Made by a program: the position numbers and the translations under genes
NCBI RefSeq assembly: GCF_000721705.1
Contig: NZ_JOJL01000012.1
Location: 62,001 to 126,000 of the forward strand
From: Actinoplanes subtropicus
GTDB lineage: Bacteria; Actinomycetota; Actinomycetes; Mycobacteriales; Micromonosporaceae
Direction: 5' to 3'
Length of the DNA stretch: 64,000 bases
The notes under the pieces: model-generated
What the model was told of the DNA's origin: nothing
The model's input: only the letters and a program-made list of their open reading frames with translations
The model's database searches: none
Part shown: one piece after another, positions 9,783 through 17,429 of the stretch
How the letters are laid out: every line of letters begins with the position of its first letter
Position numbering within the stretch: position 1 is the stretch's first letter

Positions 9783-9805
9783 CGGTGTTCGTTGATCGAA
9801 CACCG
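9783..9805. promoter_or_regulatory. Perfect 9-bp inverted repeat between NTF2-like and aldehyde dehydrogenase genes
   Basis: Arms CGGTGTTCG and CGAACACCG flank a 5-base centre TTGAT. The repeat begins 2 bases after the NTF2-like stop and ends 84 bases before the aldehyde dehydrogenase start. There is no T-run after it on the minus strand, which argues against a simple terminator. The core GTTCG-N5-CGAAC resembles IclR-family operator half-sites from aromatic catabolism, but that resemblance is only by eye. Confidence 0.5.
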
Positions 9806-9806
9806 C

Positions 9807-10202
9807 TCAGACCGGGGGGAACCGCCTGGCCATGTGCATGTGCGCCACGCGCCAGCCGGCCGGGGTCTGCGCCCAGACCCGGGTGACCGTCTCCTGCATC
9901 GGGAACGGCGTGCCGCTCTCGTCGAGCACGGTGTACATCTCCTGGAAGCAGGTGGCGATCGCGATGCTGCCCCGCACCGTGATGCTCAGCCGCGTGGCCC
10001 GCCCGGAGACGGAACGGCGGCGCTGCAGGTGGAAGCGGGCCCAGGTCTCCCGGTCGTCGACCTTCCCGGCCGGGCCGTGGACGACGGTGCTGTCCGGGAG
10101 CATGAGGGCGATCAGCGCTTCCTCGCCCTCGACGAGAGCCTCGATCCAGGCGGCCTCGGCGTGCTCGATCGCCTGGACCGCGGCGGTGGAGATGGTGGTC
10201 AT
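9807..10202 (-). CDS. NTF2-like (DUF4440/SnoaL-type) protein
   Basis: A 131-residue NTF2-fold protein: N-terminal helix (AIEHAEAAWIEALVEGEEALIALMLPDSTVVHG), mid strands, and a C-terminal strand pair TRVWAQTPAGWRVAHMHMARR typical of DUF4440/SnoaL-like proteins. The start overlaps the reductase stop as ATGA. In this operon it could be a small accessory subunit or an isomerase; nothing in the sequence fixes the role. It is unrelated in detail to the other NTF2-like protein at 7640-8227, which is longer. Confidence 0.75.
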   Translation of the reverse strand: MTTISTAAVQAIEHAEAAWIEALVEGEEALIALMLPDSTVVHGPAGKVDDRETWARFHLQRRRSVSGRATRLSITVRGSIAIATCFQEMYTVLDESGTPFPMQETVTRVWAQTPAGWRVAHMHMARRFPPV

Positions 10203-11158
10203 AGATCGAGCTCCAGAATCGGGGAGAGTGCTCGGGAGGAGCACGTGGTGAACAGGCCGTCGGCGCGCTCGCGGTCGGTGAGGACGTCGTCGCGGTGGTC
10301 CGGCTCCCCGGCGAGCACGCGCACCACGCACTCGCCGCAGATGCCCTGCTGACACGAGTACGGGGCGTCGACGTCATGGGCGAGCAGGACGTCCAGGACG
10401 CTCTCGCCCCCGGCCACCTCGTACTCGGCGCCGGTGCTGGCGAGGCGCACCGTGAACGCCCCGCCGACGGTGTGCGCGGCGACGTCGTCCACGGGGGCGA
10501 AGCGCTCCTTGTGGATCGCTTCGGCCGGCCATCCCGCCGTACGCGCGGAGGAGATCACGAAATCCATGAAGCCCGCCGGACCGCAGACGTAGATCGCCGT
10601 GCCGGGGTCGGGCCGGCCGATCGCGGCCGGGTCGAAGCGCTGCTCCGCCGGACCGTCGTCGACGTGAAGCCGGACCCGCGGATGGTGCTCCAGTTCGTCG
10701 AGGAACGCGGCCTCCGCCCGGCTCCGCGCGCAGTAGTGGAACTCGTACTCGGCGCTCCCGGCGTCCAGCGCGTGCGCCATGGCCAGCAGGGGAGTGACGC
10801 CGATGCCGCCGGCCAGCAGCAGATGTCGGCGCGCCTCGGCGGCGACCCCGAACCGGTTGCGCGGCGGGGAGATCCGCAGCCGGTCGCCCTTGCGGAGCCG
10901 GTGCATCGCCAGCGAGCCACCCCGCGACGCCGTTTCCGCCAGCACGGCGAGCCGGTAGCGGCTGCGGTCGTGCGGCGGCCCGCACAGGGAGTACTGGCGT
11001 ACCAGCCCCGCGGCGCCGTCCACCAGGACGTCGACGTGGGCGCCGGCGGCGAACTCGGGCAGTTCGGCGTCGCCGGGGCTGACCAGGTCGAGCACCACGA
11101 TCCGGCCGGTCGCGTCGCGCCGGTCGTCGACGACGGTGTCGAGCCACTCGGTGCTCAT
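10199..11158 (-). CDS. Oxygenase reductase (phthalate dioxygenase reductase/VanB type)
   Basis: A 319-residue electron-transfer protein for the Rieske oxygenase encoded next to it. Order of domains: FMN-binding beta barrel (RQYSLCGPP), NAD-binding domain (LLLAGGIGVTPLLAMAHAL; YVCGPAGFMDFV), and C-terminal plant-type 2Fe-2S ferredoxin with the cysteine cluster YSCQQGICGECVVRVL and a last Cys in TTCSS. This FMN-NAD-2Fe2S order is the class IA arrangement of VanB and phthalate dioxygenase reductase. It lies 8 bases after the oxygenase stop and overlaps the next gene by 4 bases. Confidence 0.9.
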   Translation of the reverse strand: MSTEWLDTVVDDRRDATGRIVVLDLVSPGDAELPEFAAGAHVDVLVDGAAGLVRQYSLCGPPHDRSRYRLAVLAETASRGGSLAMHRLRKGDRLRISPPRNRFGVAAEARRHLLLAGGIGVTPLLAMAHALDAGSAEYEFHYCARSRAEAAFLDELEHHPRVRLHVDDGPAEQRFDPAAIGRPDPGTAIYVCGPAGFMDFVISSARTAGWPAEAIHKERFAPVDDVAAHTVGGAFTVRLASTGAEYEVAGGESVLDVLLAHDVDAPYSCQQGICGECVVRVLAGEPDHRDDVLTDRERADGLFTTCSSRALSPILELDL

Positions 11159-11166
11159 GGTGCGGC

Positions 11167-12447
11167 TCAGACCCCGGCGGAGGCCGAGGCGCCGGCGCGG
11201 TCGCCCGCCGGGCGCTCGCCGAGGGTGAACAGGCCGGTCTCGACGTGGTGCACCTCGGCCGGGTCGCGGATGATGTTGATCGGATCGCGGCCGGCCTCGA
11301 CGTCGGCGGCCATCGTGAGCAGCATGCGACGCAGCATGACGACGCCGCGGTCCCCGGTCGCCAGGGTCTCCTCGGAGTCCAAGGTGATCGCCCCCTGCGA
11401 GCCCTGCGCCTCCGCGTCGCCGGGGAACCGGTGCCGCTCCTCCTCGGTCAGCTCGAAGTTCTGCTTGCCGTTCTGGGTGATGCCGATGACGAAGCGGACC
11501 ATGCGCTCGGGATCGTTGGTGCGGATCGAGAAGAACAGCCGGTGGCTGGTGTCGTCCGAGGGCACGACCCACAGCAGCTGGTCGGGCCGCGCGTCGGGGG
11601 TCACTTTCACGTAGTCCGGAAGCCCGAAGACGTTGGGCAGGTGCTGGTCGACCGCGAAGCCGTACTCGGCGCCGTCGACCTCGAACCGCTGGGTGTACTT
11701 GAGGCCGTGGTCGGTGCGCTCGTACGTCAGGCGCTCGGCGATGGTGGCCGGATCGAAGAAGTTCTCGGGGTAGCCGAACGTGCCGACGCCCAACATCTGG
11801 TAGCCGCTGTGAGTGGAGTGCAGCCAGGTGACGTGCGTCGGGTCGGCCGAGTTCTCATAGATGTTGAGCCAGCTGAAGTCGGCAGGCATGCCGAGGACCG
11901 CAGCGTGCGGCACCGGCCAGCTGGCGAAATACCGCTCGTCCCCGGCGGGGTCCTCCAGCGCGTCGTAGCGGGGCAGCTCGGGCTTGAGCTCGGGCGGTCC
12001 CATGTAGACGAACACCAGGCCGTAGCGCTCCGCGACGGGGTACCACGGCTGGCGAGCGGCGTCCCGCTTGCGGCCCAGGCCCGGCTCGCATGCCTGCTCG
12101 ATGCAGTGGCCCTGGGTGTCGAACTTCCAGCCGTGGTAGCAGCAGCGGATGCCGTCGTCCTCGACGCGGCCGTAGTAGAGGCTCGCGCCGCGGTGGGCGC
12201 AGCGCTCGAACACGACACCGGGCGTGCCCTGCCCGTCCCGGAACACGACCAGGTCCTCGCCCAGCACACGGGTCTTCTGCGGGAGGGCCCCGGCGACGAG
12301 CGCCTCGGAGCTGGCGATCGGGTGCCAGTAGCGGCGCAGCGCCTCGCCCATCGGCGTGCCGGGACCGACCTCGCGCAGCCGGGCGTTGTAGGAGGGCTTC
12401 GGCCGGCCGTAACCCGTGCCGGTGTCGATCTCTGAGGTGGTGGTCAT
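11167..12447 (-). CDS. Rieske non-haem iron oxygenase, large subunit
   Basis: A 426-residue terminal oxygenase of the phthalate 4,5-dioxygenase/vanillate demethylase group. The Rieske cluster ligands are C83-x-H85 and C102-x2-H105 (CAHRGA; CCYHGWKF). The mononuclear iron site is H205 and H210 in ADPTHVTWLH, preceded by N199. No small (beta) subunit is encoded, consistent with an alpha-only oxygenase. The substrate is unknown; O-demethylation or ring hydroxylation of an aromatic acid would feed the hydroxyquinol branch. It is the first gene of the minus operon, divergent from a TetR regulator, with an operator-like palindrome just upstream. Confidence 0.9.
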   Translation of the reverse strand: MTTTSEIDTGTGYGRPKPSYNARLREVGPGTPMGEALRRYWHPIASSEALVAGALPQKTRVLGEDLVVFRDGQGTPGVVFERCAHRGASLYYGRVEDDGIRCCYHGWKFDTQGHCIEQACEPGLGRKRDAARQPWYPVAERYGLVFVYMGPPELKPELPRYDALEDPAGDERYFASWPVPHAAVLGMPADFSWLNIYENSADPTHVTWLHSTHSGYQMLGVGTFGYPENFFDPATIAERLTYERTDHGLKYTQRFEVDGAEYGFAVDQHLPNVFGLPDYVKVTPDARPDQLLWVVPSDDTSHRLFFSIRTNDPERMVRFVIGITQNGKQNFELTEEERHRFPGDAEAQGSQGAITLDSEETLATGDRGVVMLRRMLLTMAADVEAGRDPINIIRDPAEVHHVETGLFTLGERPAGDRAGASASAGV

Positions 12448-12468
12448 GGTTCTGTCTCCCGGGCGTCA

Positions 12469-12494
12469 CGAATGAGATCCGAAATTCACATTCG
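12469..12494. promoter_or_regulatory. Inverted repeat, probable TetR operator (site 1)
   Basis: CGAATGAGA, 8 bases, then TCACATTCG: 9-bp arms with one mismatch. It lies 22 bases upstream of the Rieske oxygenase start, between the divergent oxygenase and TetR genes. The same pattern with the same 8-base spacing occurs at 13202-13227. A shared sequence at the two promoters flanking the regulator is good circumstantial evidence that it is the regulator's binding site. Confidence 0.6.
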
Positions 12495-12549
12495 CATTAT
12501 CGCGCCGGTGTGTCAACCGTCACCGGCCGCAAACCCGTACGCTGGGTCG

Positions 12550-13191
12550 ATGAGTACCGAGTCGTCGCTCGATCTGCCGCCGCCGCAGCAGGCGCGCAGT
12601 TGGCGTACCCAGCAGCGGATCCTTGAGGCCGGGACGGCCCTCCTGGAGGAGGGTGGCACCGAGGCGCTCACCATCGCGGCCGTCGCGGCCCGGGCCGGGG
12701 CCTCGGTGGGCGGCGTCTACCGGCGCTTCGGCGACAAGGACCGGCTGATCGCCGCCCTGCAGCGCGAGATGATCGAGCACTTTCGCGCCGACATCATCCG
12801 CCGCTTCACCCCGCGGCGCTCCGATCCCGCCGCGCTGGTGGCCTCGGCGGTCACCGGGCTCACCGACACCTACCAGGCGCACGAGCGCCTGATGCGCGTC
12901 TTCTTGGTCGCCGGCGCCACCGACACCGCCGTGGCCAAGCTCGGGTCCGAGGCCAGCATCGACGCCGCCCGCGTCTTCCGGAAGTTCCTCGATCCCATCC
13001 TTCCGGCGATCGACTCGCCAGAGCCCGAGTTGCGGATAGATGTCGTCTATCGCCTGGTGTACGGGGCTTGCCACAACCGCATCCTGAACGGCGAACGATT
13101 CGAGTCCGACCGGCCGCTGACCTGGCGCCAGCTCACCGACGAACTTGTCACCGTCGCCTGCCTCTACCTCCTCGGCGCGCCGGCGAGCTAA
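12550..13191 (+). CDS. TetR/AcrR-family regulator
   Basis: A 213-residue one-component regulator. The N-terminal helix-turn-helix is typical (RILEAGTALLEEGG, then TIAAVAARAGASVGGVYRRF, then DKDRLIAAL). The C-terminal ligand domain is not specific. The gene is divergent from the Rieske operon and is followed by a GlcG/HbpS-like gene with the same operator-like repeat. It probably represses both and responds to an aromatic substrate or intermediate; that is inference. ATG 12550 is preferred because an upstream ATG at 12472 would lie inside the operator-like repeat. Confidence 0.88.
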   Translation: MSTESSLDLPPPQQARSWRTQQRILEAGTALLEEGGTEALTIAAVAARAGASVGGVYRRFGDKDRLIAALQREMIEHFRADIIRRFTPRRSDPAALVASAVTGLTDTYQAHERLMRVFLVAGATDTAVAKLGSEASIDAARVFRKFLDPILPAIDSPEPELRIDVVYRLVYGACHNRILNGERFESDRPLTWRQLTDELVTVACLYLLGAPAS

Positions 13192-13201
13192 AGCCGTCGT
13201 G

Positions 13202-13227
13202 CGAATGCGACTGCTACTTCACATTAT
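13202..13227. promoter_or_regulatory. Inverted repeat, probable TetR operator (site 2)
   Basis: CGAATGCGA, 8 bases, then TCACATTAT. Compared with site 1 the left arm is identical except for one base, TCACATT is identical, and the spacing is the same. It is 64 bases upstream of the GlcG/HbpS-like start and begins 10 bases after the TetR stop, so it would control the next gene. Confidence 0.55.
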
Positions 13228-13290
13228 CTCGGGGAGGCGACATACTGGGCGCTTGACCGGCGTGGCCGGGATCGACGGAGGGACTGCTCC

Positions 13291-13713
13291 ATGCGAGAGC
13301 CGCTCAGCTACGACATCGCCTACGGCGCCGCGCTTGCCGCCCTGCAGGCGGCAAGAGCCGACGGGCACCGGGTGTGCGCCGTCGTGGTCAACCGCAGTGG
13401 CGTCACGAAGGTTCTTCTGAGCGACGACGGCGTCGGCCCGCTCGGCGTCGAGACCGCACGACGCAAGGCGTACACCTCGGCCGTGAGCGGTGTCCCGACG
13501 GCCAAGTTCGCGGCCTTCGCCGCGTCCCCGCGGATGCAGGTGGCACCGCCCCATCTGGTCGATGCCAACCTGCTGCCGGTCGCCGGCGGCATACCGCTCG
13601 TGACTGCCGATGGAGAGGTCATCGGCGCGATCGGCGTGGGCGGGGCGGACGACGTCACCGACGACCGCATCGCGGGTCTGGCGCGCGATGCGGTCGCCGA
13701 GCTCGTCGCGTAG
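13291..13713 (+). CDS. GlcG/HbpS-family (DUF336) protein
   Basis: A 140-residue protein of the haem-binding HbpS/GlcG/PduO-C family. Typical features are an N-terminal helix (YGAALAALQAARADG), the strand VCAVVVNRSGVTKVLL, RRKAYTSAVSGVPT, and the C-terminal GGIPLVTADGEVIGAIGVGGA. There is no signal peptide, so it is cytoplasmic. Members often sit in aromatic or glycolate catabolic operons as proteins of unclear function. GGAGGG precedes the ATG by 8 bases. The operator-like repeat upstream links it to the Rieske operon. Confidence 0.85.
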   Translation: MREPLSYDIAYGAALAALQAARADGHRVCAVVVNRSGVTKVLLSDDGVGPLGVETARRKAYTSAVSGVPTAKFAAFAASPRMQVAPPHLVDANLLPVAGGIPLVTADGEVIGAIGVGGADDVTDDRIAGLARDAVAELVA

Positions 13714-13729
13714 GCCGGTGTTCCTGAAT

Positions 13730-14164
13730 TCAGCGTAGGGGCAGGAGCCACCGATAGACGGTGACGGCTATGGACGCGAGTGCCAGGTGCATGAGCATGA
13801 GAGCCGAGACGGCGTCCCAGCTGACTCCCGGGCTGCTGCCGGCGGCGCCGTCGGCGATGTCGGGGACGAGGGAGAGGGCGACCGCGGCGGGAACGAGCCA
13901 CCGGAGGACAGCCGCCGGCCGGGCCGCCCGCCGGCGGATGATCTGCCAGCCGATCGCGCCGGCGAGGACACCCAGCACGGTCACCGGAAGGTAGCTGCTT
14001 GGCCACAACGGCCGAAAATCGTGCGACGCTCCCGCGGCCCGGGCGATCAGGGCGATCGCGGTTTTCGTCAGGCCGGCGGCCGCAGCGCCGACGACGGTGG
14101 AAAGGGCCACAGCGGTAACCGTGCGGCCCACCGAGACGCGGGCTGAGTTGGAGGTGACGGTCAT
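13730..14164 (-). CDS. Four-helix membrane protein (DUF6069-like)
   Basis: A 144-residue integral membrane protein with four hydrophobic segments: TVTAVALSTVVGAAAAGL, YLPVTVLGVLAGAIGW, WLVPAAVALSLVPDI, and ALMLMHLALASIAVTVYRWL. The layout and the central HDFRPLWPSSYLP segment match small actinobacterial membrane proteins of the DUF6069 type; function unknown. AGGAG precedes ATG 14164. The start overlaps the stop of a decayed signal-peptide ORF upstream as ATGA, so the two were once, or still are, co-translated. Confidence 0.65.
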   Translation of the reverse strand: MTVTSNSARVSVGRTVTAVALSTVVGAAAAGLTKTAIALIARAAGASHDFRPLWPSSYLPVTVLGVLAGAIGWQIIRRRAARPAAVLRWLVPAAVALSLVPDIADGAAGSSPGVSWDAVSALMLMHLALASIAVTVYRWLLPLR

Positions 14165-14332
14165 TGCGGTCTCCTGTGCTGGTCGGTGCGGACGGTCGGG
14201 TTCATCGGCCGGGATGCAGGCCGAGCACGCCAGGGCTGGGCCGCGGGGATCGCGGCGCCGAATGCGGCCGCGCCGAGCACCGTGCCTGCGGCGCCGCGCG
14301 CCTGGCGCCTGGCGCCTGCTGAGCGTGGTCAT
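14161..14332 (-). pseudogene. Remnant of a secreted protein gene (frameshifted Tat-type signal)
   Basis: From ATG 14332 the sequence reads MTTLSRRQAPG. After a frame change inside a repeated GCGCCAG tract it reads GTVLGAAAFGAAIPAAQPW. Together these make a typical twin-arginine signal with hydrophobic core and AxA-like end. About 20 more codons follow before a TGA that overlaps the membrane-protein start. The mature protein is missing. Either a slipped repeat broke the signal peptide or the remaining ORF is now just a leader. No function can be given. Confidence 0.4.
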
Positions 14333-14402
14333 GGAGATCGTGTCCTCTCCGTCAGGGAATTTGGTTGTCCCTGCAAGCAGATGCCACGCCAGGGCCATAT
14401 CG

Positions 14403-14416
14403 TTGAACAGTCAATA
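14403..14416. promoter_or_regulatory. Small palindrome upstream of the MarR-XRE gene
   Basis: The sequence reads TTGAACAGTCAA, a 4-bp inverted repeat with 4 bases between, within an AT-rich stretch (CAATATTTG follows) in otherwise very GC-rich DNA, about 40 bases before the MarR-XRE start. It is a plausible promoter/operator but is short. It shares the TCAA/TTGA half-site feel of the twin operators upstream of the second MarR gene. Confidence 0.3.
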
Positions 14417-14456
14417 TTTGCGCGCGCCACACCGGCGGTCGCGTATCGTCACTCCG

Positions 14457-15218
14457 ATGGAGCAGGTGCGGTGGTTGACCGAGCGCGAGGAGCGGGTGTG
14501 GCGGCTCTTCGCGGTGGTGCTGAGTTTCGTGCTCGACGAGGTGGAGGGGCAGCTGCAGCGCGACGCCGAGCTCACCCACTTCGGGTATGTGGTCTTGTCC
14601 GCGCTGTCGGAGATGCCGGATCGTTCGATGCGAATGAGCGAGCTGGCCGAGATGGCGAACGGTTCGCGGTCGCGGCTGTCCCACCTGGTGGCCGCCCTGG
14701 AGCGGCGCGGTCTCATCCGCCGGGAGCGGTTCCCGCACGACGGGCGGGGCAGCGTCGCCGTGCTGACCGAGCAGGGGTACGCCAAGGTGGTGGCCGCCGC
14801 GCCGGGCCATGTGACGGCGGTGCGGTCCGCGGTCTTCGACGCGCTCAGCCCGCAGGGCCTCGGCCAGCTGGAGGTGGCCTGCACGGAACTTCTGGGCACG
14901 GTCGGCTCGAGGCGCGCACTCCCGCCCTGGCTCGCCTCCCGGCTGGCCGAGGGATGGGCGGATGCGCAATATAGTGCATCATACGGCGATGACGCCACGG
15001 CCCTAGTGCCGGCGATCGGGGACCGGGTCAGGCGCGGCCGGCAGGCGCGAGGGTGGACGCTGGATCGGCTGGCCGAGGTCGCCGGGGTGAGCCGCCGGAT
15101 GCTGATCAACGTGGAGAAGGGCGTCGCGAACCCCACTGTGGGCACCTTGCAGAAGCTTGGCAGCGCGCTCGGCGTCGGCCTCCCCGCGCTTGTCGAGCCG
15201 CCCTCACGTACGGGATGA
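14457..15218 (+). CDS. MarR-XRE chimeric regulator
   Basis: A 253-residue protein with two DNA-binding domains in series. Residues 1-150 are a complete MarR winged helix (MRMSELAEMANGSRSRLSHLVAALERRGLIRRE, wing HDGRGSVAVLTEQGY) that is clearly related to the regulator at 19441. Residues about 185-250 are an XRE/Cro helix-turn-helix (GWTLDRLAEVAGVSRRMLINVEKGVANPTVGTL), which in normal homologues is followed by a cupin domain. Here the protein ends right after GVGLPALVEPP. The linker (around 14966-14983) is AT-rich and promoter-like (TATAGT), and a GTG at 15006 is in frame at the XRE start. This suggests an in-frame deletion fusion of two genes, or a dual-promoter arrangement. Confidence 0.8.
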   Translation: MEQVRWLTEREERVWRLFAVVLSFVLDEVEGQLQRDAELTHFGYVVLSALSEMPDRSMRMSELAEMANGSRSRLSHLVAALERRGLIRRERFPHDGRGSVAVLTEQGYAKVVAAAPGHVTAVRSAVFDALSPQGLGQLEVACTELLGTVGSRRALPPWLASRLAEGWADAQYSASYGDDATALVPAIGDRVRRGRQARGWTLDRLAEVAGVSRRMLINVEKGVANPTVGTLQKLGSALGVGLPALVEPPSRTG

Positions 15219-15258
15219 AGTCTGTGCGTGAACCTGTCATCTGAAGATTCCGCCGGTC

Positions 15259-16011
15259 CTAATGGGGCGATGAGTCGGCGGCGCCGAGCCGTTCTGCTAG
15301 GTCGACGAAGTCGGTCGCGATGACGTCCCAGTCCGATTCGGCTTGTAGGTCGCCGGACTGCGAGGGTCCGAACTCGGTCGAGCGGAGCACGAATGCGGTT
15401 GCGAATCCGGCTTGGCGGGCAGCCGCCAGGTCGTGGTTGTGTGCGGCGGCGAGCATCACTTGCTCGGGCTCCAACTCCAGCAGGGTAGCGGCGTGCAGGT
15501 AGGCCTCGGGTTGTGGTTTGTACCGGCGGGTGACGTCGGCGCCGATGATGACGTCCCATGGCAGGCCGGTGTGTTTCGCCATCCGGGTGAGCAGGGCGAC
15601 GTTGCCGTTGGAGAGCGGGCCGACGATGTAGCGCCGGCGCAACATGGTCAGTCCTGCGACGCTGTCGGGCCAGGGCGGCAGCTGCTCCCAGGCGTGGGTG
15701 AGGCGTTCGATCTCGGGGTCCGGCAGATTCACGCCGAAGTCTGCCAGGGTCGCGGTGAGGTTTTCCCGATGCAGTCGCGTCAGGGTGGTGAACTGCCGGA
15801 GCCCCTTTCGAACACGATCCATGGACGGCTCGTACTTCGCCCGCCAGGCATCCGCGAAGGCCTCGGCGTCGCGGGGGACGCCGTGCACCGCGGCCGTGCG
15901 CCGCACCGCCGCGGTGATTCCGGAGCGCCAGTCCACGACGGTGCCGAAGGTGTCGAACAGCACCGCCCACACCGCGCTGACGGCGTCGCGGGCAGGTCGC
16001 GTCGAAGTCAA
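15259..16011 (-). CDS. HAD-type 2-haloacid dehalogenase-like hydrolase
   Basis: A 250-residue haloacid dehalogenase type II-like protein. The nucleophile Asp is D20 in FDTFGTVVDW (type II enzymes have DxYGT or DTFGT), motif II is LSNGN, the Lys is in RYKPQPEAY, and motif III-like AAAHNHDLAAARQAGF is present. The start is a TTG at 16011 with AGGA about 8 bases upstream; no better ATG exists. It sits 18 bases after the truncated epimerase, on the same strand. The true substrate could be a haloacid or a phosphate ester. Confidence 0.82.
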   Translation of the reverse strand: MTSTRPARDAVSAVWAVLFDTFGTVVDWRSGITAAVRRTAAVHGVPRDAEAFADAWRAKYEPSMDRVRKGLRQFTTLTRLHRENLTATLADFGVNLPDPEIERLTHAWEQLPPWPDSVAGLTMLRRRYIVGPLSNGNVALLTRMAKHTGLPWDVIIGADVTRRYKPQPEAYLHAATLLELEPEQVMLAAAHNHDLAAARQAGFATAFVLRSTEFGPSQSGDLQAESDWDVIATDFVDLAERLGAADSSPH

Positions 16012-16029
16012 CGGTCGTCCTTTCGCCAG

Positions 16030-16726
16030 TTATGCGGAGACGTGGTTTCGCCAGGAATGCTTGGGCTCCCAGCCGAGCAGACGCTTGGCCTTCTCGACCG
16101 AGATCAGCGAAGCGGTTCCCTCGATCGGCTTGCGGAACACGGTGCCGGGGAAGAATTCTTTCATGAGCTCGGCGGAGGGCCGGCTCATCACGCTGTCCGC
16201 GTTGGCGATGATGAAGTTGTCGAAGGCCGGACCGTTTGTAGGCCAGAGCGAGCACCACCGCCTGGGCGCCTCGCGGACGTCGATGTAGGTCCATAGATTC
16301 CACTTGCGGGATACCGGATCGGCCTCGAAGGAGGGGAACTCCGCGTAGGCGGAGGTCTCCATGACGTTGGAGAAGCGCAGGCCGATCATCTTCTGCTGTG
16401 GGTCCCAGCGGCAGAACTGCCGGGCCATCTCCTCCTCGAGGTCCTTGGCGAGTGCGTAGACGACCTCGGGCGTCATCGGGATGTCTTCGTCGAGGGGCAC
16501 GTAGGCGGGTGGGTTGTCGAAAGGGTAGCCGAGCACGGTCTCGCCGGATGCCCACACCAGGTTGTGGATTTTGAAGAGCTGGGCGGCTTGGAAGACGTGG
16601 AAGGTGGAGATGAGGTCGTTGTCGAAGGTCGCCGCGCCGGGGGCGAAGGTGGCGCCGGGGATCGCGGCGAGGTGGACGACGGCCTCGACGCCGCGGTGCA
16701 CCTCCTCGATGCCGGAGAAGGCCGGC
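16030..16726 (-). pseudogene. NAD-dependent epimerase/dehydratase, 3' fragment
   Basis: About 230 codons of an extended-SDR epimerase, starting abruptly at SGIEEVHRGVEAVVHLAAIPG. The N-terminal Rossmann GxxGxxG is absent. The catalytic YxxxK region is present as VVYALAKDLEEE, and the C-terminal end (KAKRLLGWEPKHSWR) is intact. A short stretch around 16,220-16,280 fits the family only in a shifted frame (GAQAVVLALA), indicating two compensating indels. The fragment is joined out of frame to the aldo/keto reductase piece upstream, so no functional protein is expected. Confidence 0.7.
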
Positions 16727-17238
16727 GCCGACCTCGTCGGTCTGGCTGCGGCAGGTCGCCTCGTCCCAGTCGCGGGTGAGCCGGCCGCGGGCGAGCGGGC
16801 TCCACGGGATGACGCCGGCGCCGAGGTCGGCGCCGAGCGGCAGCATCTCCCGTTCCTCCTCCCGCTTGAGCAGGTTGTAGTGGTTCTGCATCGACACGAA
16901 CGGGCTGATGCCTGCCCTTTCCGCCAGGTAGTGCGCCTTGGAGAACTGCCAGGCCGCCATGGACGACGCGCCGACGTAGCGGGCTTTGCCGGAGCGCACC
17001 ACGTCGTCGAGGGTGGCCAGCGTCTCCTCGATCGGGGTGTGCGGATCCCACCGGTGTATCTGGTACAGGTCGATGTAGTCGTTGCCCAGCCGGGCGAGGC
17101 TGGCGTCGACCTGGCTGAGGATCGCTTTGCGGGACAGGCCGGCGCCGGTCGGGCCGGCCTGCATCCGGCCCTGGACCTTGGTGGCAGTGACCAGCTCGTC
17201 ACGGCGGCCGACGTCCTTGATCAGCCCGCATTCGTGCG
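16727..17238 (-). pseudogene. Aldo/keto reductase, internal fragment
   Basis: The frame reads a typical AKR middle portion: VGRRDELVTATKVQGRM (catalytic Lys), SLARLGNDYIDLYQIHRWDP (active-site His), PIEETLATLDDVVRSGKARYVGASS, then VIPWSPLARGRLTRDW and QTDEVG. It lacks both the N-terminal GxDTAxxYG region and everything after about residue 230. The 3' side runs out of frame into the epimerase fragment near 16,727, and the 5' side ends near 17,238 in unassignable sequence. Both ends are therefore deletion or recombination junctions. Confidence 0.7.
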
Positions 17239-17429
17239 TAGCGCGACGCGCTGCGCGGCAGATCGGGCTCGCCGAGCAGTGGTGAGGCGGGAGGGAGACC
17301 AACGGAACCGTACTTGGTGAGCACGATGCCCTGCGTCCAGGTGAGCCGCCCGGGTCGCGGCTTGATCAGCCAGGTCGAGTAGCCGGCATGGGTGACTGGG
17401 AGATGCCGAGGATCTGTCCGGTGAGCGGG

